Below, one piece after another: positions 1-8,161 of a DNA stretch of 64,000 nucleotides; position 1 is the first letter of the stretch; the number at the start of each line of letters is the position of its first letter. The translations under genes were made by a program, and so were the position numbers. Source of the stretch: CAYNWT01 sp964485095 (GTDB lineage Bacteria > Planctomycetota > Planctomycetia > Planctomycetales > Planctomycetaceae); the NCBI GenBank assembly GCA_964485095.1, contig CAZAIB010000005.1, forward strand, positions 46,665-110,664, in the 5' to 3' direction. The notes under the pieces are model-generated. The model saw only the letters and a program-made list of their open reading frames with translations, ran no database searches and was not told the origin of the DNA.

Positions 1-223
1 CCTAAGCCCGCTGCGAATGCGAAGTGCTTGGATAGCTTGTGTAATCGTTCCAATGGGAACTATCGACGGGTGACGGATGCGGGTTTGTATCGCGTCGTGG
101 CCTTTTCGTTCGTTCCAACGGATGCGATGCTTATGACAGGCAGAACCGGAACATGTCGAAACGTTGACTCAGCTTCCCCCGTTTGCCATTCACTCGTTTT
201 CATTCAGCGATCTGGCACAGCCA

Positions 224-1252
224 ATGGCAAAAACCACCGAACTTCCCGCCGGCACTCAACGACTTGTCATCGAACACGCCACATCGCGAGGCAAAAGCTG
301 GCTGGTCTGGCTATTGGTCATCGCTTTGTTGCTGTCCCTGGGATGGAACGCGTGGCTGTACAGCAGCAACCGCCGGTACTACGGAAAACTCACGCCGCCG
401 ACTGAGCTGTTCCATTCGGGTGACCAAACAGCAACAGAACGCATCGCGCTGTTACGAATTAGCGGAACCATCTCGCCGCCGTTCACCGGTCGGTTGCTTA
501 GGCAAATCAAGAAAGCTCACGAAGACGACAACGTGAAGGGAGCCATCCTGGTTGTCGACAGTCCCGGCGGGTTCGTCGCTGACAGCCACCAGATTTACCA
601 CAAGCTCCAGGCACTCGCGGCAGACAAACCTGTTTACGTTTCGTTTAAACGGATCGCGGCCAGTGGTGGTTATTACATCGCGATGGGAGCCGGTACGAAG
701 GCAAAGATATTTGCCGAACCGACAACGTGGACCGGTTCGATCGGCGTCATCATTCCTCGCTACAACCTGTCAGCGATCGCAAAGGAATATGGAGTCGCCG
801 TCGAACCGCTCACGACGGGCAAATACAAAGACACAATGAGTCCCTTCCGTGACATGCGTGAGGATGAGAAAGAACTGTGGGGCGAGATCATCGGTGACGC
901 GTTCGACCGGTTTGTCGGAGTCATCGCCGACAACCGACCGACATTGGATCGCGAGAAACTGAAGGAACTCGCGACCGGGCAGATATTCACCGCGAACCAG
1001 GCCAAGGCGAACGGACTGGTCGATGAAATCGGATTCCTGGAAGACGTGGTGGAATCGCTGAAATCAGAAATCGGCCTAACCGAAGCCCGCGTTGTTTCGT
1101 ACTACACTCCACCCAGCATCCTTGAGACAGTTACCGGCTACACCAAAGCGGAAGCCCATCCCCTGAATCGGCTCATGGACGCTTCGGTGCCTCGGGCGAT
1201 GTACTTGTTTTCGTGGAAGCCAATTCCGGACGAATATGTTCAGGACGAGTAG
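224..1252 (+). CDS. sppA: Signal peptide peptidase SppA-like, S49 family
   Basis: Membrane-anchored serine peptidase of family S49, expected to cut leftover signal peptides or membrane protein fragments. 342 aa from the ATG at 224. One membrane segment (about residues 28-48, WLVWLLVIALLLSLGW) follows a short basic N-terminus, and the catalytic domain would face the periplasm. Visible family motifs are VDSPGG, ASGGYYIAMGA, the nucleophile Ser in WTGSIGVI and the general-base Lys region TGKYKDTMSPF, so the Ser/Lys dyad looks intact. The length fits the short single-domain SppA type rather than the double-length E. coli form. An in-frame TTG at 164 would add 20 residues, but the ATG puts the basic stretch directly before the membrane segment. 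No operon partner is evident. Confidence 0.9.
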   Translation: MAKTTELPAGTQRLVIEHATSRGKSWLVWLLVIALLLSLGWNAWLYSSNRRYYGKLTPPTELFHSGDQTATERIALLRISGTISPPFTGRLLRQIKKAHEDDNVKGAILVVDSPGGFVADSHQIYHKLQALAADKPVYVSFKRIAASGGYYIAMGAGTKAKIFAEPTTWTGSIGVIIPRYNLSAIAKEYGVAVEPLTTGKYKDTMSPFRDMREDEKELWGEIIGDAFDRFVGVIADNRPTLDREKLKELATGQIFTANQAKANGLVDEIGFLEDVVESLKSEIGLTEARVVSYYTPPSILETVTGYTKAEAHPLNRLMDASVPRAMYLFSWKPIPDEYVQDE

Positions 1253-1307
1253 AAAACGGCGTCGTCCTGAATGTGCGGTCGCGTGACCCGGCTGCGGAGA
1301 TTCGGCA

Positions 1308-1514
1308 ATGAGGGATGTTCTTGTGAGCCATCAAGAATCAAAAACAGCCGACGAACGGACTCACCGCCAGGCACAGTGGATTTTCCGGATCTCGATTACG
1401 CTCGGTTGGCTGTGCTTTTGCTGGCCAATCTGGCGACATTGGCTGTTTCCGGAGTTCCTGGAGTATTGGGTTCCGGATGTCGTCGAAGCGTACGATGCAA
1501 TGATGTCACGGTAA
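1308..1514 (+). CDS. Small hypothetical membrane protein
   Basis: 68 aa, family not recognised. A charged N-terminus is followed by one hydrophobic Trp-rich segment (WIFRISITLGWLCFCWPIW) and an acidic tail ending in EAYDAMMSR. A GGAG lies about 8 bases before the ATG, which supports translation. It starts 55 bases after the SppA gene on the same strand and may be co-transcribed. It faintly resembles the next small ORF (1613-1801) in its basic lead, membrane segment with paired Cys and Trp, and a late Ala-Tyr. This could still be a chance ORF. Confidence 0.45.
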   Translation: MRDVLVSHQESKTADERTHRQAQWIFRISITLGWLCFCWPIWRHWLFPEFLEYWVPDVVEAYDAMMSR

Positions 1515-1612
1515 CCAACGGTTACAATCACCTTCCCCGTGATCACCACGATCCTTGCTTTCTAACAATGACCTGGTAGCCGAGTTCTGTTCGACACAAG
1601 GGAACGCAAACC

Positions 1613-1801
1613 ATGGACCACGAACCAGCAAAAGCCCTCGTTAGTACCGAGCGGCAAACCCCACGAATCCTTCGGATTCTGTGCGGGGGGATTTTTCTGT
1701 GTGCGTGTGGCTTGTTCTGGCGACTTTTTCTACTGTCAAGTGCCGGGAACCTCTGGGTAGGTAATCTCCTTCAGGCGTATAAGAGGGCCTTTTGGTTGTA
1801 G
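1613..1801 (+). CDS. Small hypothetical membrane protein
   Basis: 62 aa, family not recognised. A hydrophilic start (about 20 residues) precedes one membrane segment with the pattern LCGGIFLCACGLFWRLFLL and a short tail ending LQAYKRAFWL. An AAGGGA lies about 9 bases before the ATG. The architecture matches the small ORF at 1308-1514, so the two may be diverged duplicates, but the identity is too low to assert this by eye. The function is unknown and it may not be a gene. Confidence 0.4.
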   Translation: MDHEPAKALVSTERQTPRILRILCGGIFLCACGLFWRLFLLSSAGNLWVGNLLQAYKRAFWL

Positions 1802-1918
1802 GCGTGGCCAGGTTGAATGTGGACGTTCCCCGGGAGATTGCGCCGCTGGCGCTTGCGGCTTATTAGGCTCGGCGATCAAATCTGACGCAACTTCCGGTTG
1901 TTCGAACCGCTTTGCTTC

Positions 1919-2719
1919 ATGATCCACCAACTGCAATCCATCGACGATCCCCGCCTGGACATCTTCCGCGACCTGCGCGGTAACAACCAGGCGACTCAGC
2001 AAGGGCTGTTTGTTGCTGAAGGTCCGACCGTCGCTCGGCGATTATTCGCCAGTGATTACGATGTCCATTCGATCGTCCTGAACGATGCCAAGTGGAACAG
2101 TCTTCAGGACGAATTGCCTGACGGCGTTGATGTCTATCGGGTCTCCAACGCCATGGCCAGCGAATTGGTTGGCTACAGCTTCCACGCGGGAGTCCTGGCG
2201 GCCGGCATTCGGGGGCCCAGCCCCAGCCTGGAAATGGTCTGCGAAACGGCCGTCGCGACCGGTGAAGAAATTTTGCTGGTTGTGGCCGACAACGTGATTG
2301 ATCGTCAGAACGTGGGCGGGATGATTCGAGTTGCTTCGGCGTTCGGTGCGACCGCGGTTGTGTTCGGTCCGCACTGTTCAGACCCGTTCTCGCGGCGTTC
2401 GCTAAGAGTCTCAATGGGGAACGGTTTGTATCTCCCCATCTGCCAGCCGACCGACCTCCAAGCAGAGTTGCTAACTGTTGCCAACCAATTCGACATCCGA
2501 TTGTTCGGCACAGTGCTTGATGCGAACGCGACCCCGCTGCCTGAAGTCGCTCGACCGCCACACAGAGCGATCATGTTTGGCAACGAGAGCCACGGCTTGT
2601 CTGCAGACTGGCTGGCTCGCTGCGACGAACGGATCACAATTCCCATGCAAGGCGGAACCGATTCACTAAACGTCGCTTTCGCCGCTGGCATCTTTCTGTA
2701 CGAGTTCACTCGGCAGTAA
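1919..2719 (+). CDS. RNA 2'-O-methyltransferase, TrmH/SpoU family
   Basis: SPOUT-class enzyme that transfers a methyl group from S-adenosylmethionine to a ribose 2'-OH in rRNA or tRNA. 266 aa. The N-terminal part (DIFRDLRGNNQATQQGLFVAEG) resembles the substrate-binding domain of RlmB/TrmH-type enzymes. The three SpoU motifs are clear: motif 1 around ADNVIDRQNVGGMIR, motif 2 IMFGNESHGLS and motif 3 PMQGGTDSLNVAFAAGI, which together form the trefoil knot that binds the cofactor. The ATG at 1919 is preferred to the TTG at 1898 because it gives the usual short lead. The substrate (23S rRNA or tRNA) cannot be told from sequence. It stands alone. Confidence 0.88.
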   Translation: MIHQLQSIDDPRLDIFRDLRGNNQATQQGLFVAEGPTVARRLFASDYDVHSIVLNDAKWNSLQDELPDGVDVYRVSNAMASELVGYSFHAGVLAAGIRGPSPSLEMVCETAVATGEEILLVVADNVIDRQNVGGMIRVASAFGATAVVFGPHCSDPFSRRSLRVSMGNGLYLPICQPTDLQAELLTVANQFDIRLFGTVLDANATPLPEVARPPHRAIMFGNESHGLSADWLARCDERITIPMQGGTDSLNVAFAAGIFLYEFTRQ

Positions 2720-2763
2720 GGCAGGGTTGGATTGGCGTCATCAACTCGACCACCGCATCTGTA

Positions 2764-2777
2764 CTCACAATTGTGAG
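2764..2777. promoter_or_regulatory. 14-bp perfect palindrome, possible operator
   Basis: CTCACAATTGTGAG is a perfect dyad 62 bases before the ATG of the membrane protein at 2840 and about 45 bases after the methyltransferase stop. Size and symmetry fit a dimeric repressor site, but no matching regulator is encoded nearby, and it may be chance. Confidence 0.2.
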
Positions 2778-2839
2778 GGAGTGCGTAACGTGGTCTACTG
2801 TCTGTGCTGACGCTGAAAGATTGTTGAACGGGAGATGCC

Positions 2840-3553
2840 ATGCCATTTTGGGTACACGGCCGAGACTCGGAGAGCGGTGAGGAAACAGATCCGTTTTTTA
2901 GTGTTGCCGCAACCGAAGCTGATGCACGTGCCCAGGCTGAGGCGCAGGGCATTTTGGTTGAAGACGTTCAGGAGTCCGAAGACACGTCGCTGGATTCGCT
3001 GCCGCCCGTAGTTCTCCCAGTGTCGTTCGTCGGGAGCACTCGGCATCTTTCGCAGGCGATCTTCGTTGCTGTTGTGTTGTTTGTACTCGCCCTGCTACTC
3101 GGGGCGGACCAGGGCTTTACGTCGGGGACAATCGTGGCGTGCGCGGTTGCTCTTGTGGTTTCATTTCTGGCGATTTGGTACGCCCGTCGGCTAGCTGTGT
3201 CGGTCACGGTAACCGAGGCGACGATCGAGATCGTTGACCACGTTAAGCGCGATGAGCACTACTGGGACGAGGTAGAGCAGATTGAATTTAGAACACAGAA
3301 CCGCTACCAGCAGTTTGGATCAGCAGCGCTGGCCGCTGGGACCGGAATCAGGTCGAAGTCGCAGGGTCCGGTCGTTCATGACTGCGCAACAATCATTGGC
3401 CGGAGTGGTTCGACAGTGTTTCCAGGTCATGGAGTGAGCGACTATCAGAAGCTGTGCGAAGTGTTGCAGCAGGAATGCCAACGTCGAAAGATTCCAGTCA
3501 AGAATCTACTCGTCAGCAGCGGCTATGAGACAGAGATCGATCCCTGGGCGTGA
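2840..3553 (+). CDS. Hypothetical membrane protein with PH-like C-terminal region
   Basis: 237 aa, no named family recognised. The first 45 residues (WVHGRDSESGEE, then an Ala-rich helix ending in EAQGILVEDVQ) look like the small domain that begins many planctomycete proteins and GspF-type proteins: a strand, Gly-Arg-Asp, then a helix that closes in GxxVxxV. Two membrane segments follow (about residues 75-95 and 98-115). After them comes a beta-rich stretch starting at VSVTVTEATIEIVD that resembles a bacterial PH-like domain. The ATG lies behind GGGAGATGCC. The gene converges on the ECF sigma factor, with only 23 bases between the two stop codons. Confidence 0.75.
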   Translation: MPFWVHGRDSESGEETDPFFSVAATEADARAQAEAQGILVEDVQESEDTSLDSLPPVVLPVSFVGSTRHLSQAIFVAVVLFVLALLLGADQGFTSGTIVACAVALVVSFLAIWYARRLAVSVTVTEATIEIVDHVKRDEHYWDEVEQIEFRTQNRYQQFGSAALAAGTGIRSKSQGPVVHDCATIIGRSGSTVFPGHGVSDYQKLCEVLQQECQRRKIPVKNLLVSSGYETEIDPWA

Positions 3554-3576
3554 ATCAGTGTGAACCTGACGCCGGC

Positions 3577-4137
3577 CTACGACAAGAACTCGCGCAGCTT
3601 CTCTTTGAGTTCAGCCCGAGCGCGGTGGATGCGGCTGCGGACCGTTCCAATGGGGCAGCCGACTATCTCAGCGATTTCGTCGTACTTCAGGCCTTCCATT
3701 TCTTTCAGCGTCAGGACGACCCGGTATTCGTCGCCCAGTGAATTCAGCGCGGCCAGGACTTTGCTTTGCTGTTCGGTCTGATCCATGCGGTGCGATGGAT
3801 CCGGCGCCGCGTCGTCGGTGACGTCGTGGCCCTGTTCCTGCTTGGCAGTTAGAGAAATGTCTTTGCTGCTTTTGCGCCGCAGCTTACTAAGTCCGGCGTT
3901 CATCGCGATGCGAAACAGCCAGCTGAAGAACTGCGAATCGCCGCGGAACGAATCCAGTTTTTGGTACGCCTGCAGGAACGCGTCCTGAGCCGCATCGCTG
4001 GCATCTTCGCGCGTCTTGACCACTCGCAGCAGGCTGTTGAACAGGCGGTCCTGATAACGCAGCACCAATTCGCCATAGGCGTCGGTCTGCCCATTGAGCG
4101 TCTGCTGAATTAATTCCTGATCGGTGCGACTCACCAA
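3577..4137 (-). CDS. RNA polymerase ECF sigma factor
   Basis: 186-aa sigma-70 family factor of the SigW/RpoE-like ECF type. Region 2 runs from about residue 18 to 90 (YQDRLFNSLLRVV, DAAQDAFLQAYQKL, FSWLFRIAMNAGLSKLRR) and region 4 from about 125 to 183 (VLTLKEMEGLKYDEIAEI, GTVRSRIHRARAELKEKL), giving -10 and -35 recognition. The linker is charged, and regions 1 and 3 are absent as expected. No zinc-binding anti-sigma factor follows; downstream lies a convergent gene, so the usual sigma/anti-sigma operon is missing here. Confidence 0.92.
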   Translation of the reverse strand: MVSRTDQELIQQTLNGQTDAYGELVLRYQDRLFNSLLRVVKTREDASDAAQDAFLQAYQKLDSFRGDSQFFSWLFRIAMNAGLSKLRRKSSKDISLTAKQEQGHDVTDDAAPDPSHRMDQTEQQSKVLAALNSLGDEYRVVLTLKEMEGLKYDEIAEIVGCPIGTVRSRIHRARAELKEKLREFLS

Positions 4138-4231
4138 CGTTGCCCAAGATCACTACTGGCGGCCGTAGCCGCGGTGTTGTTCACAGTCTGTCTACGTCTT
4201 TGGTGATCTTATTGTTTGAGCCGCATGGATT

Positions 4232-4328
4232 AGAAGCCCGGCATCTTCTCCGAACCAAAAACAGCCTGTAGGCCGACCGTTTTTAATCGAACGCCAAACG
4301 TCCGTAGCCAATCAGATGCCGGGCTTCT
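4232..4328. repeat. Palindromic element with 15-bp inverted arms
   Basis: AGAAGCCCGGCATCT at 4232-4246 is the exact reverse complement of 4314-4328, with a 67-base spacer. A related GCCGGGCT occurs again near 4394. The element fills the 294-base gap between the lgt stop and the start of the sigma gene. It may be a small non-autonomous palindromic repeat, or a processed structure at the 3' end of lgt mRNA; it lacks the T-run of an intrinsic terminator. Confidence 0.6.
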
Positions 4329-4431
4329 CGAACACGGCAAGAATCCGTCAGCCGTGAAGGTGGAACCACTAATGATCACTGATGGGGCACTAATGCCGGG
4401 CTCGATCTGCCTCAGCTTGACCCTGGTTGAG

Positions 4432-5517
4432 TCAGGCGGCGGCTTTGCGGTTCTTCCAGTCCATCGTTCCGTTGGTGCTGACCAATACGAACGTGTAAAT
4501 GATTCCGGTCACCAGAAGGAAGGTGCTGATTTGCTGCGAGATGGTCATGCCCGTATTAAACAAACCAACTTCATCGTTGCGCAGAAGTTCCAGGATGAAC
4601 CTGGCGATCGGGTAGATAATCCAACCGATGGCCAGCACGGCTCCGTTGTACGGGCGATGCCGTAGATACAGAATCAACACGGCTGCCAGCAGAAACGCGT
4701 TCACAGAACTGTAGATCTGCGTCGGATGAATCGGCAGACTGGCCAGCGCGTCGGGTGTGATGAAGCCGGTTGAGATCTGTGAATCGTAAGGAACACTGTC
4801 CTTGGGGAACCTGACCGCCCAGGGAAGACTACATGTTCCGCCGAAGCAGCAGCCGTATAGAAAACAGCCAATACGGCCAAAGCCCAGTCCGATGAAAACA
4901 GATGGCAACACGATATCGCCCATCTGCAGAACGTTTAGTTTGCGGCGGTAGCAGTAGGCCAGGAAGCCGCCCAGCCCACCGATGATGGCTCCAAAGAAGA
5001 CAAGCCCGCCGTCCGGCAGATTGACAATGGTGCGAAGTGCTTCGCCGAAGCTTTTGCCTGTTAGCATGCCTTTTTCGTAGTGCTTCTGAATCACGTAGAA
5101 CATTCGGCCGCCCACGATTCCTGGAACGACCAGCCACATGGTCATGTCCATGATCACGTCCGACTTCAGCCCCAGCATCTTCGCATTCCGAATCGCAAAC
5201 CCCGTCGCGCAGATGATTCCGATGAACATCATGAGCCCGTAGCCAAAAACGGGCACGCCACTGGAACGCAGCGAATCGGGTAGGAAGAAGTACAGCAGCA
5301 TGGGGACGCCGCAGAACGTCGCCAGTGAAGCAAGGACATCCTGCTTCACGGTTGTCTTCGAGTTTGGGTCGCGGTTCTTCACGCTGTAAGCAATGCTAAT
5401 CAGCGCGACCAGGAACCATGGGATCAGGATGAAGCCGAAGCCAACAAACGGAGTCCCTTCTTTGGTTTCCCAACCCCAGAATGGTTCCATGACGAATCGA
5501 AGTAAGATGGCTCGCAT
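4432..5517 (-). CDS. lgt: Prolipoprotein diacylglyceryl transferase
   Basis: Inner-membrane enzyme that moves a diacylglyceryl group from phosphatidylglycerol to the lipobox Cys of prelipoproteins. 361 aa with at least seven hydrophobic segments. The Lgt signature region reads GFGRIGCFLYGCCFGG: the essential Arg of GRIG is present, while the Asn of the proteobacterial GRIGNFIN motif is replaced by Cys, giving the Cys-rich version known from planctomycetes and relatives. The C-terminal ILELLRNDE also fits the family. It is longer than E. coli Lgt (about 290 aa) because of an N-terminal extension with an additional membrane segment. An internal ATG nine codons in is an alternative start. Confidence 0.88.
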   Translation of the reverse strand: MRAILLRFVMEPFWGWETKEGTPFVGFGFILIPWFLVALISIAYSVKNRDPNSKTTVKQDVLASLATFCGVPMLLYFFLPDSLRSSGVPVFGYGLMMFIGIICATGFAIRNAKMLGLKSDVIMDMTMWLVVPGIVGGRMFYVIQKHYEKGMLTGKSFGEALRTIVNLPDGGLVFFGAIIGGLGGFLAYCYRRKLNVLQMGDIVLPSVFIGLGFGRIGCFLYGCCFGGTCSLPWAVRFPKDSVPYDSQISTGFITPDALASLPIHPTQIYSSVNAFLLAAVLILYLRHRPYNGAVLAIGWIIYPIARFILELLRNDEVGLFNTGMTISQQISTFLLVTGIIYTFVLVSTNGTMDWKNRKAAA

Positions 5518-5582
5518 CAGTTCTTCCCACAGTTACACAAGCGGTGTCGCTTGCTTCGCGAACCCGGCAAGCCAAAGCCTGC

Positions 5583-6425
5583 TTAGAGTTCGATGATTAC
5601 GTTATCGATAAGCCGAGTTGTCCCGACCTTTGCGGCAACAAGAGCCACCATGCGGTCGATCGGCTTGTCTAATTCTTTAAGTGTGTCGGCGCTGCAGATC
5701 TTCACGTAGTCGATTGAGACGTCGTCACCGTCCAGATATTCCGTCATTCCCGTGAGAACCGCCGATACGTCGGTGGCTCCACCTTTGAGTTGTTCCTCAC
5801 CGAGTTTCAAACAGGCCGACAGCCGCAGCGATGTTTTGCGTTCAGCATCACTGAGGAACCGGTTCCGACTACTGAGAGCCAGACCGTCTGGTTCTCGAAC
5901 AATCGGGCACGTGTGAATCTCGACAGGAACATCCAGATCGCGGCACATCTGTTTAATCAACAACTGTTGCTGGTAGTCCTTCTGTCCGAAGAACGCGACA
6001 TCCGGTTCCACGATGTTAAACAGCTTCAGTACAATCGTGGTGACACCGCGAAAGTGACCGCTGCGATGTTCGCCTTCGTGAACTCGCGAAAGTTGATCGA
6101 CTTCAACAAACGTATCCGCACCGGCAGGATACATTGCTTCGACATTTGGGTGAAAGACGAAGTCAACACCGGCATTTTCGCACTTCTGCAGGTCATCTTT
6201 CAGTGTGCGTGGGTACTTATCCAGGTCTTCGTTGGGCCCGAATTGCGTGGGATTCACAAAGATCGTCCCAATCACAAAGTCGCACTTCTCACGAGCGATT
6301 TCCATGAGACTCACGTGCCCCGCGTGAAGCGCGCCCATGGTGGGAACCACTCCGACCGTCTTCCCGGCCGCCGTAGCCGCGCGCGATGCGGCTCTTGTAT
6401 TTCCGATTGATGTGCTGGTCTTCAT
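5583..6425 (-). CDS. panC: Pantothenate synthetase (pantoate--beta-alanine ligase)
   Basis: ATP-dependent condensation of pantoate and beta-alanine to pantothenate, a coenzyme A precursor. 280 aa, the normal length. Visible family motifs are VPTMGALHAGHVSLM (HIGH-like nucleotide site), FVNPTQFGPNEDLDKYPR (pantoate site), FFGQKDYQQQLLIKQM and ALSSRNRFLSDAER (KMSKS-equivalent loop). The start codon overlaps the stop of the small gene upstream (ATGA), so translation is probably coupled. panB and panD are not nearby. Confidence 0.96.
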   Translation of the reverse strand: MKTSTSIGNTRAASRAATAAGKTVGVVPTMGALHAGHVSLMEIAREKCDFVIGTIFVNPTQFGPNEDLDKYPRTLKDDLQKCENAGVDFVFHPNVEAMYPAGADTFVEVDQLSRVHEGEHRSGHFRGVTTIVLKLFNIVEPDVAFFGQKDYQQQLLIKQMCRDLDVPVEIHTCPIVREPDGLALSSRNRFLSDAERKTSLRLSACLKLGEEQLKGGATDVSAVLTGMTEYLDGDDVSIDYVKICSADTLKELDKPIDRMVALVAAKVGTTRLIDNVIIEL

Positions 6426-6718
6426 CGCCTGATTTCTTCGTCTGGCTGCCGAGTTGTTGGCGGGTCGAATTCGCCCGGAGACAAGATCCGAATTGTGATC
6501 TCATCTCCAGGGCCAACTGGCGGGGTAAGCCAGTTTGCATGGTGCTGAACCCCGGCAGCACGGTCTGTGTTGAGCGATCCTACACTGAATTCATAATTGT
6601 TAATGTCGAGTCTGGGGTTCAATGCGTAGCTCAAGATTGCGCTTAGAACCCCGTCGCCGTCGATCCCTGAGGTGCAGAGTTTCTCGCCATTAACGAGAAT
6701 TTCGAATCTCGCTGACAT
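6422..6718 (-). CDS. Small conserved-looking protein upstream of panC
   Basis: 98 aa from the ATG at 6718; a GTG at 6754 would add 12 residues. Family not recognised by name. The sequence begins SARFEILVNGEKLCTSGI and continues with GDGVLSAIL, which resembles the strands of a small beta-rich domain; the tail is Pro/Arg-rich and charged. The last four bases overlap the panC start, so it is the first gene of a two-gene unit. Nothing links it to pantothenate synthesis beyond this position. Confidence 0.65.
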   Translation of the reverse strand: MSARFEILVNGEKLCTSGIDGDGVLSAILSYALNPRLDINNYEFSVGSLNTDRAAGVQHHANWLTPPVGPGDEITIRILSPGEFDPPTTRQPDEEIRR

Positions 6719-6784
6719 TGCGTTCCCGATACTTTTTTTGTCGTTGAGCCGCACGGAGTGGTTGGGAGGATCCGCGTTCGCTCG

Positions 6785-7963
6785 TCACACACCCGTCGCC
6801 AGCATCAACCCAATGCTGCAGGCTTCCAGGAACGATGGGATGTGGAGTTCTTCATCAACCGTGTGGATCTTCGCCTGACCGCAGCCCATCGTCACCGTTG
6901 GGAACCCGTGTGCTGTCAGCCAATTCGCGTCCAGACCGCCGTTGCTGATCTTGGTGACGGGACTGATGCCGTGTGCTTCAATCGCTTCGCACGCCGTTTT
7001 CACGATTGGGTCTTTCGGCTTGAGTGCAAACGAGTCGTAACGTTCCTGCACTTCGACTTTCACAGAACCCGATTTGCCGGCCGCGTTCTTCACAGACTTC
7101 GCCGCCGCTTTGAACGCCTTTTCGAACTCAGTCGCGATCTTCTTTCGGAACACCGCATCATGGCTCCGTGCCTCAGCGCGAAGTTTAATGAACGGCATAA
7201 CGACGTTGGTTGCATCGCCACCGTTCACGACACCGATGTTACTGGTTCCCGTCTTCTTGCCCTTCTTGACTGCTCCGTGCCAACCGTTTTCATACAGGCT
7301 GGCGATTGCCTTCGAAGCAATCACAGCCGCGCTGGCTCCATTTTCCGGATGTGCGCCGGCGTGGGCGGCGATACCGGTGACTTCAATATCAAGGTTCACC
7401 GCGCCGGTGGCTCCGATGGTCACAACAGCCGTGCTGCCGCCGTCCCAGTTGAAGCACAGCTTCGGGTTGCCCAGCTTCGACTTCGTCACCCACCGCGCGC
7501 CGTTGAGTCCGATTTCTTCCTGGATGGGGAAGAACAATGTCAGCGGCGGATGCGGGAGCTTGCGTTTGAGAATCTCAATCGCGGCCGTCAGTGCGACGCA
7601 CGAACCAGCTCGGTTGTCGCCACCGAGTGCCGTGGTCTTACTCTTCGGACGGATGTAGTCGCCCTTCTTGACCGGGACCGCTCCGACACAAAGAGGAACC
7701 GTGTCGATGTGGCCCATCAGCAAACGTCGCGGGCCTTTGACGGTTCCCGGCAGCTTGACAATCAGGTTCCCGATTTGCCCACCGATGGGGCTCTTCTTAT
7801 TCGCACTGTCGTAGGTGATCTGCGACGCCTTCACACCGACGGCTTTGAGTTCTTTGACAATGAACTTCGCGATCGCGGCTTCATCGCCGCTCTTTCCCGG
7901 CACGGCGATCATGTCCATCACTCGTTTGACGGCGGCTTTTTCATTGATTCTGGCGATGGTCAT
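6785..7963 (-). CDS. M20-type metallopeptidase (PepT/ArgE-like)
   Basis: 392-aa zinc peptidase of the M20/M28/M42 co-catalytic group, closest in layout to tripeptide aminopeptidase T and related hydrolases. Metal-ligand motifs are visible: LLMGHIDTVP (His and Asp), LGGDNRAGSC (bridging Asp), FPIQEEIGLNGA (catalytic Glu pair), NWDGG and the late KIHTVDEEL (His). A dimerisation domain lies between about residues 190 and 300. No signal peptide, so it is cytoplasmic. It ends only 31 bases before the GTG alternative start of the small gene upstream of panC. Substrate preference is not visible. Confidence 0.88.
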   Translation of the reverse strand: MTIARINEKAAVKRVMDMIAVPGKSGDEAAIAKFIVKELKAVGVKASQITYDSANKKSPIGGQIGNLIVKLPGTVKGPRRLLMGHIDTVPLCVGAVPVKKGDYIRPKSKTTALGGDNRAGSCVALTAAIEILKRKLPHPPLTLFFPIQEEIGLNGARWVTKSKLGNPKLCFNWDGGSTAVVTIGATGAVNLDIEVTGIAAHAGAHPENGASAAVIASKAIASLYENGWHGAVKKGKKTGTSNIGVVNGGDATNVVMPFIKLRAEARSHDAVFRKKIATEFEKAFKAAAKSVKNAAGKSGSVKVEVQERYDSFALKPKDPIVKTACEAIEAHGISPVTKISNGGLDANWLTAHGFPTVTMGCGQAKIHTVDEELHIPSFLEACSIGLMLATGV

Positions 7964-8161
7964 GTTGCGGTTCCTGGAGAGTGTGCGAAGTGCGCACGAT
8001 AGAGCGCGATTGGACGCGGGGCAACTGGCGGGCTGTCCTGGTCACGCTGGAAAGTACGCCAGGGCGTACTGGAATGGGTCGGGAGTCTTTTCGAATGGGC
8101 GATCTGCGGCGAACCAATGATGGCTGACCGAAAAAGACTCCCGGCCCTCTACGTTCCTCGT

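Noticed and set aside
1841..1870. Short GC-rich dyad near the methyltransferase start
   Set aside because: The pairing (GCCGC/GCGGC with mismatches) is too short and imperfect to call a repeat or terminator.
6758..8002. 414-aa plus-strand ORF across the M20 peptidase
   Set aside because: It is the antisense shadow of the peptidase gene at 6785-7963, whose zinc-ligand motifs are clear; the plus-strand translation has biased Arg/His/Cys-rich content and no recognisable domain.
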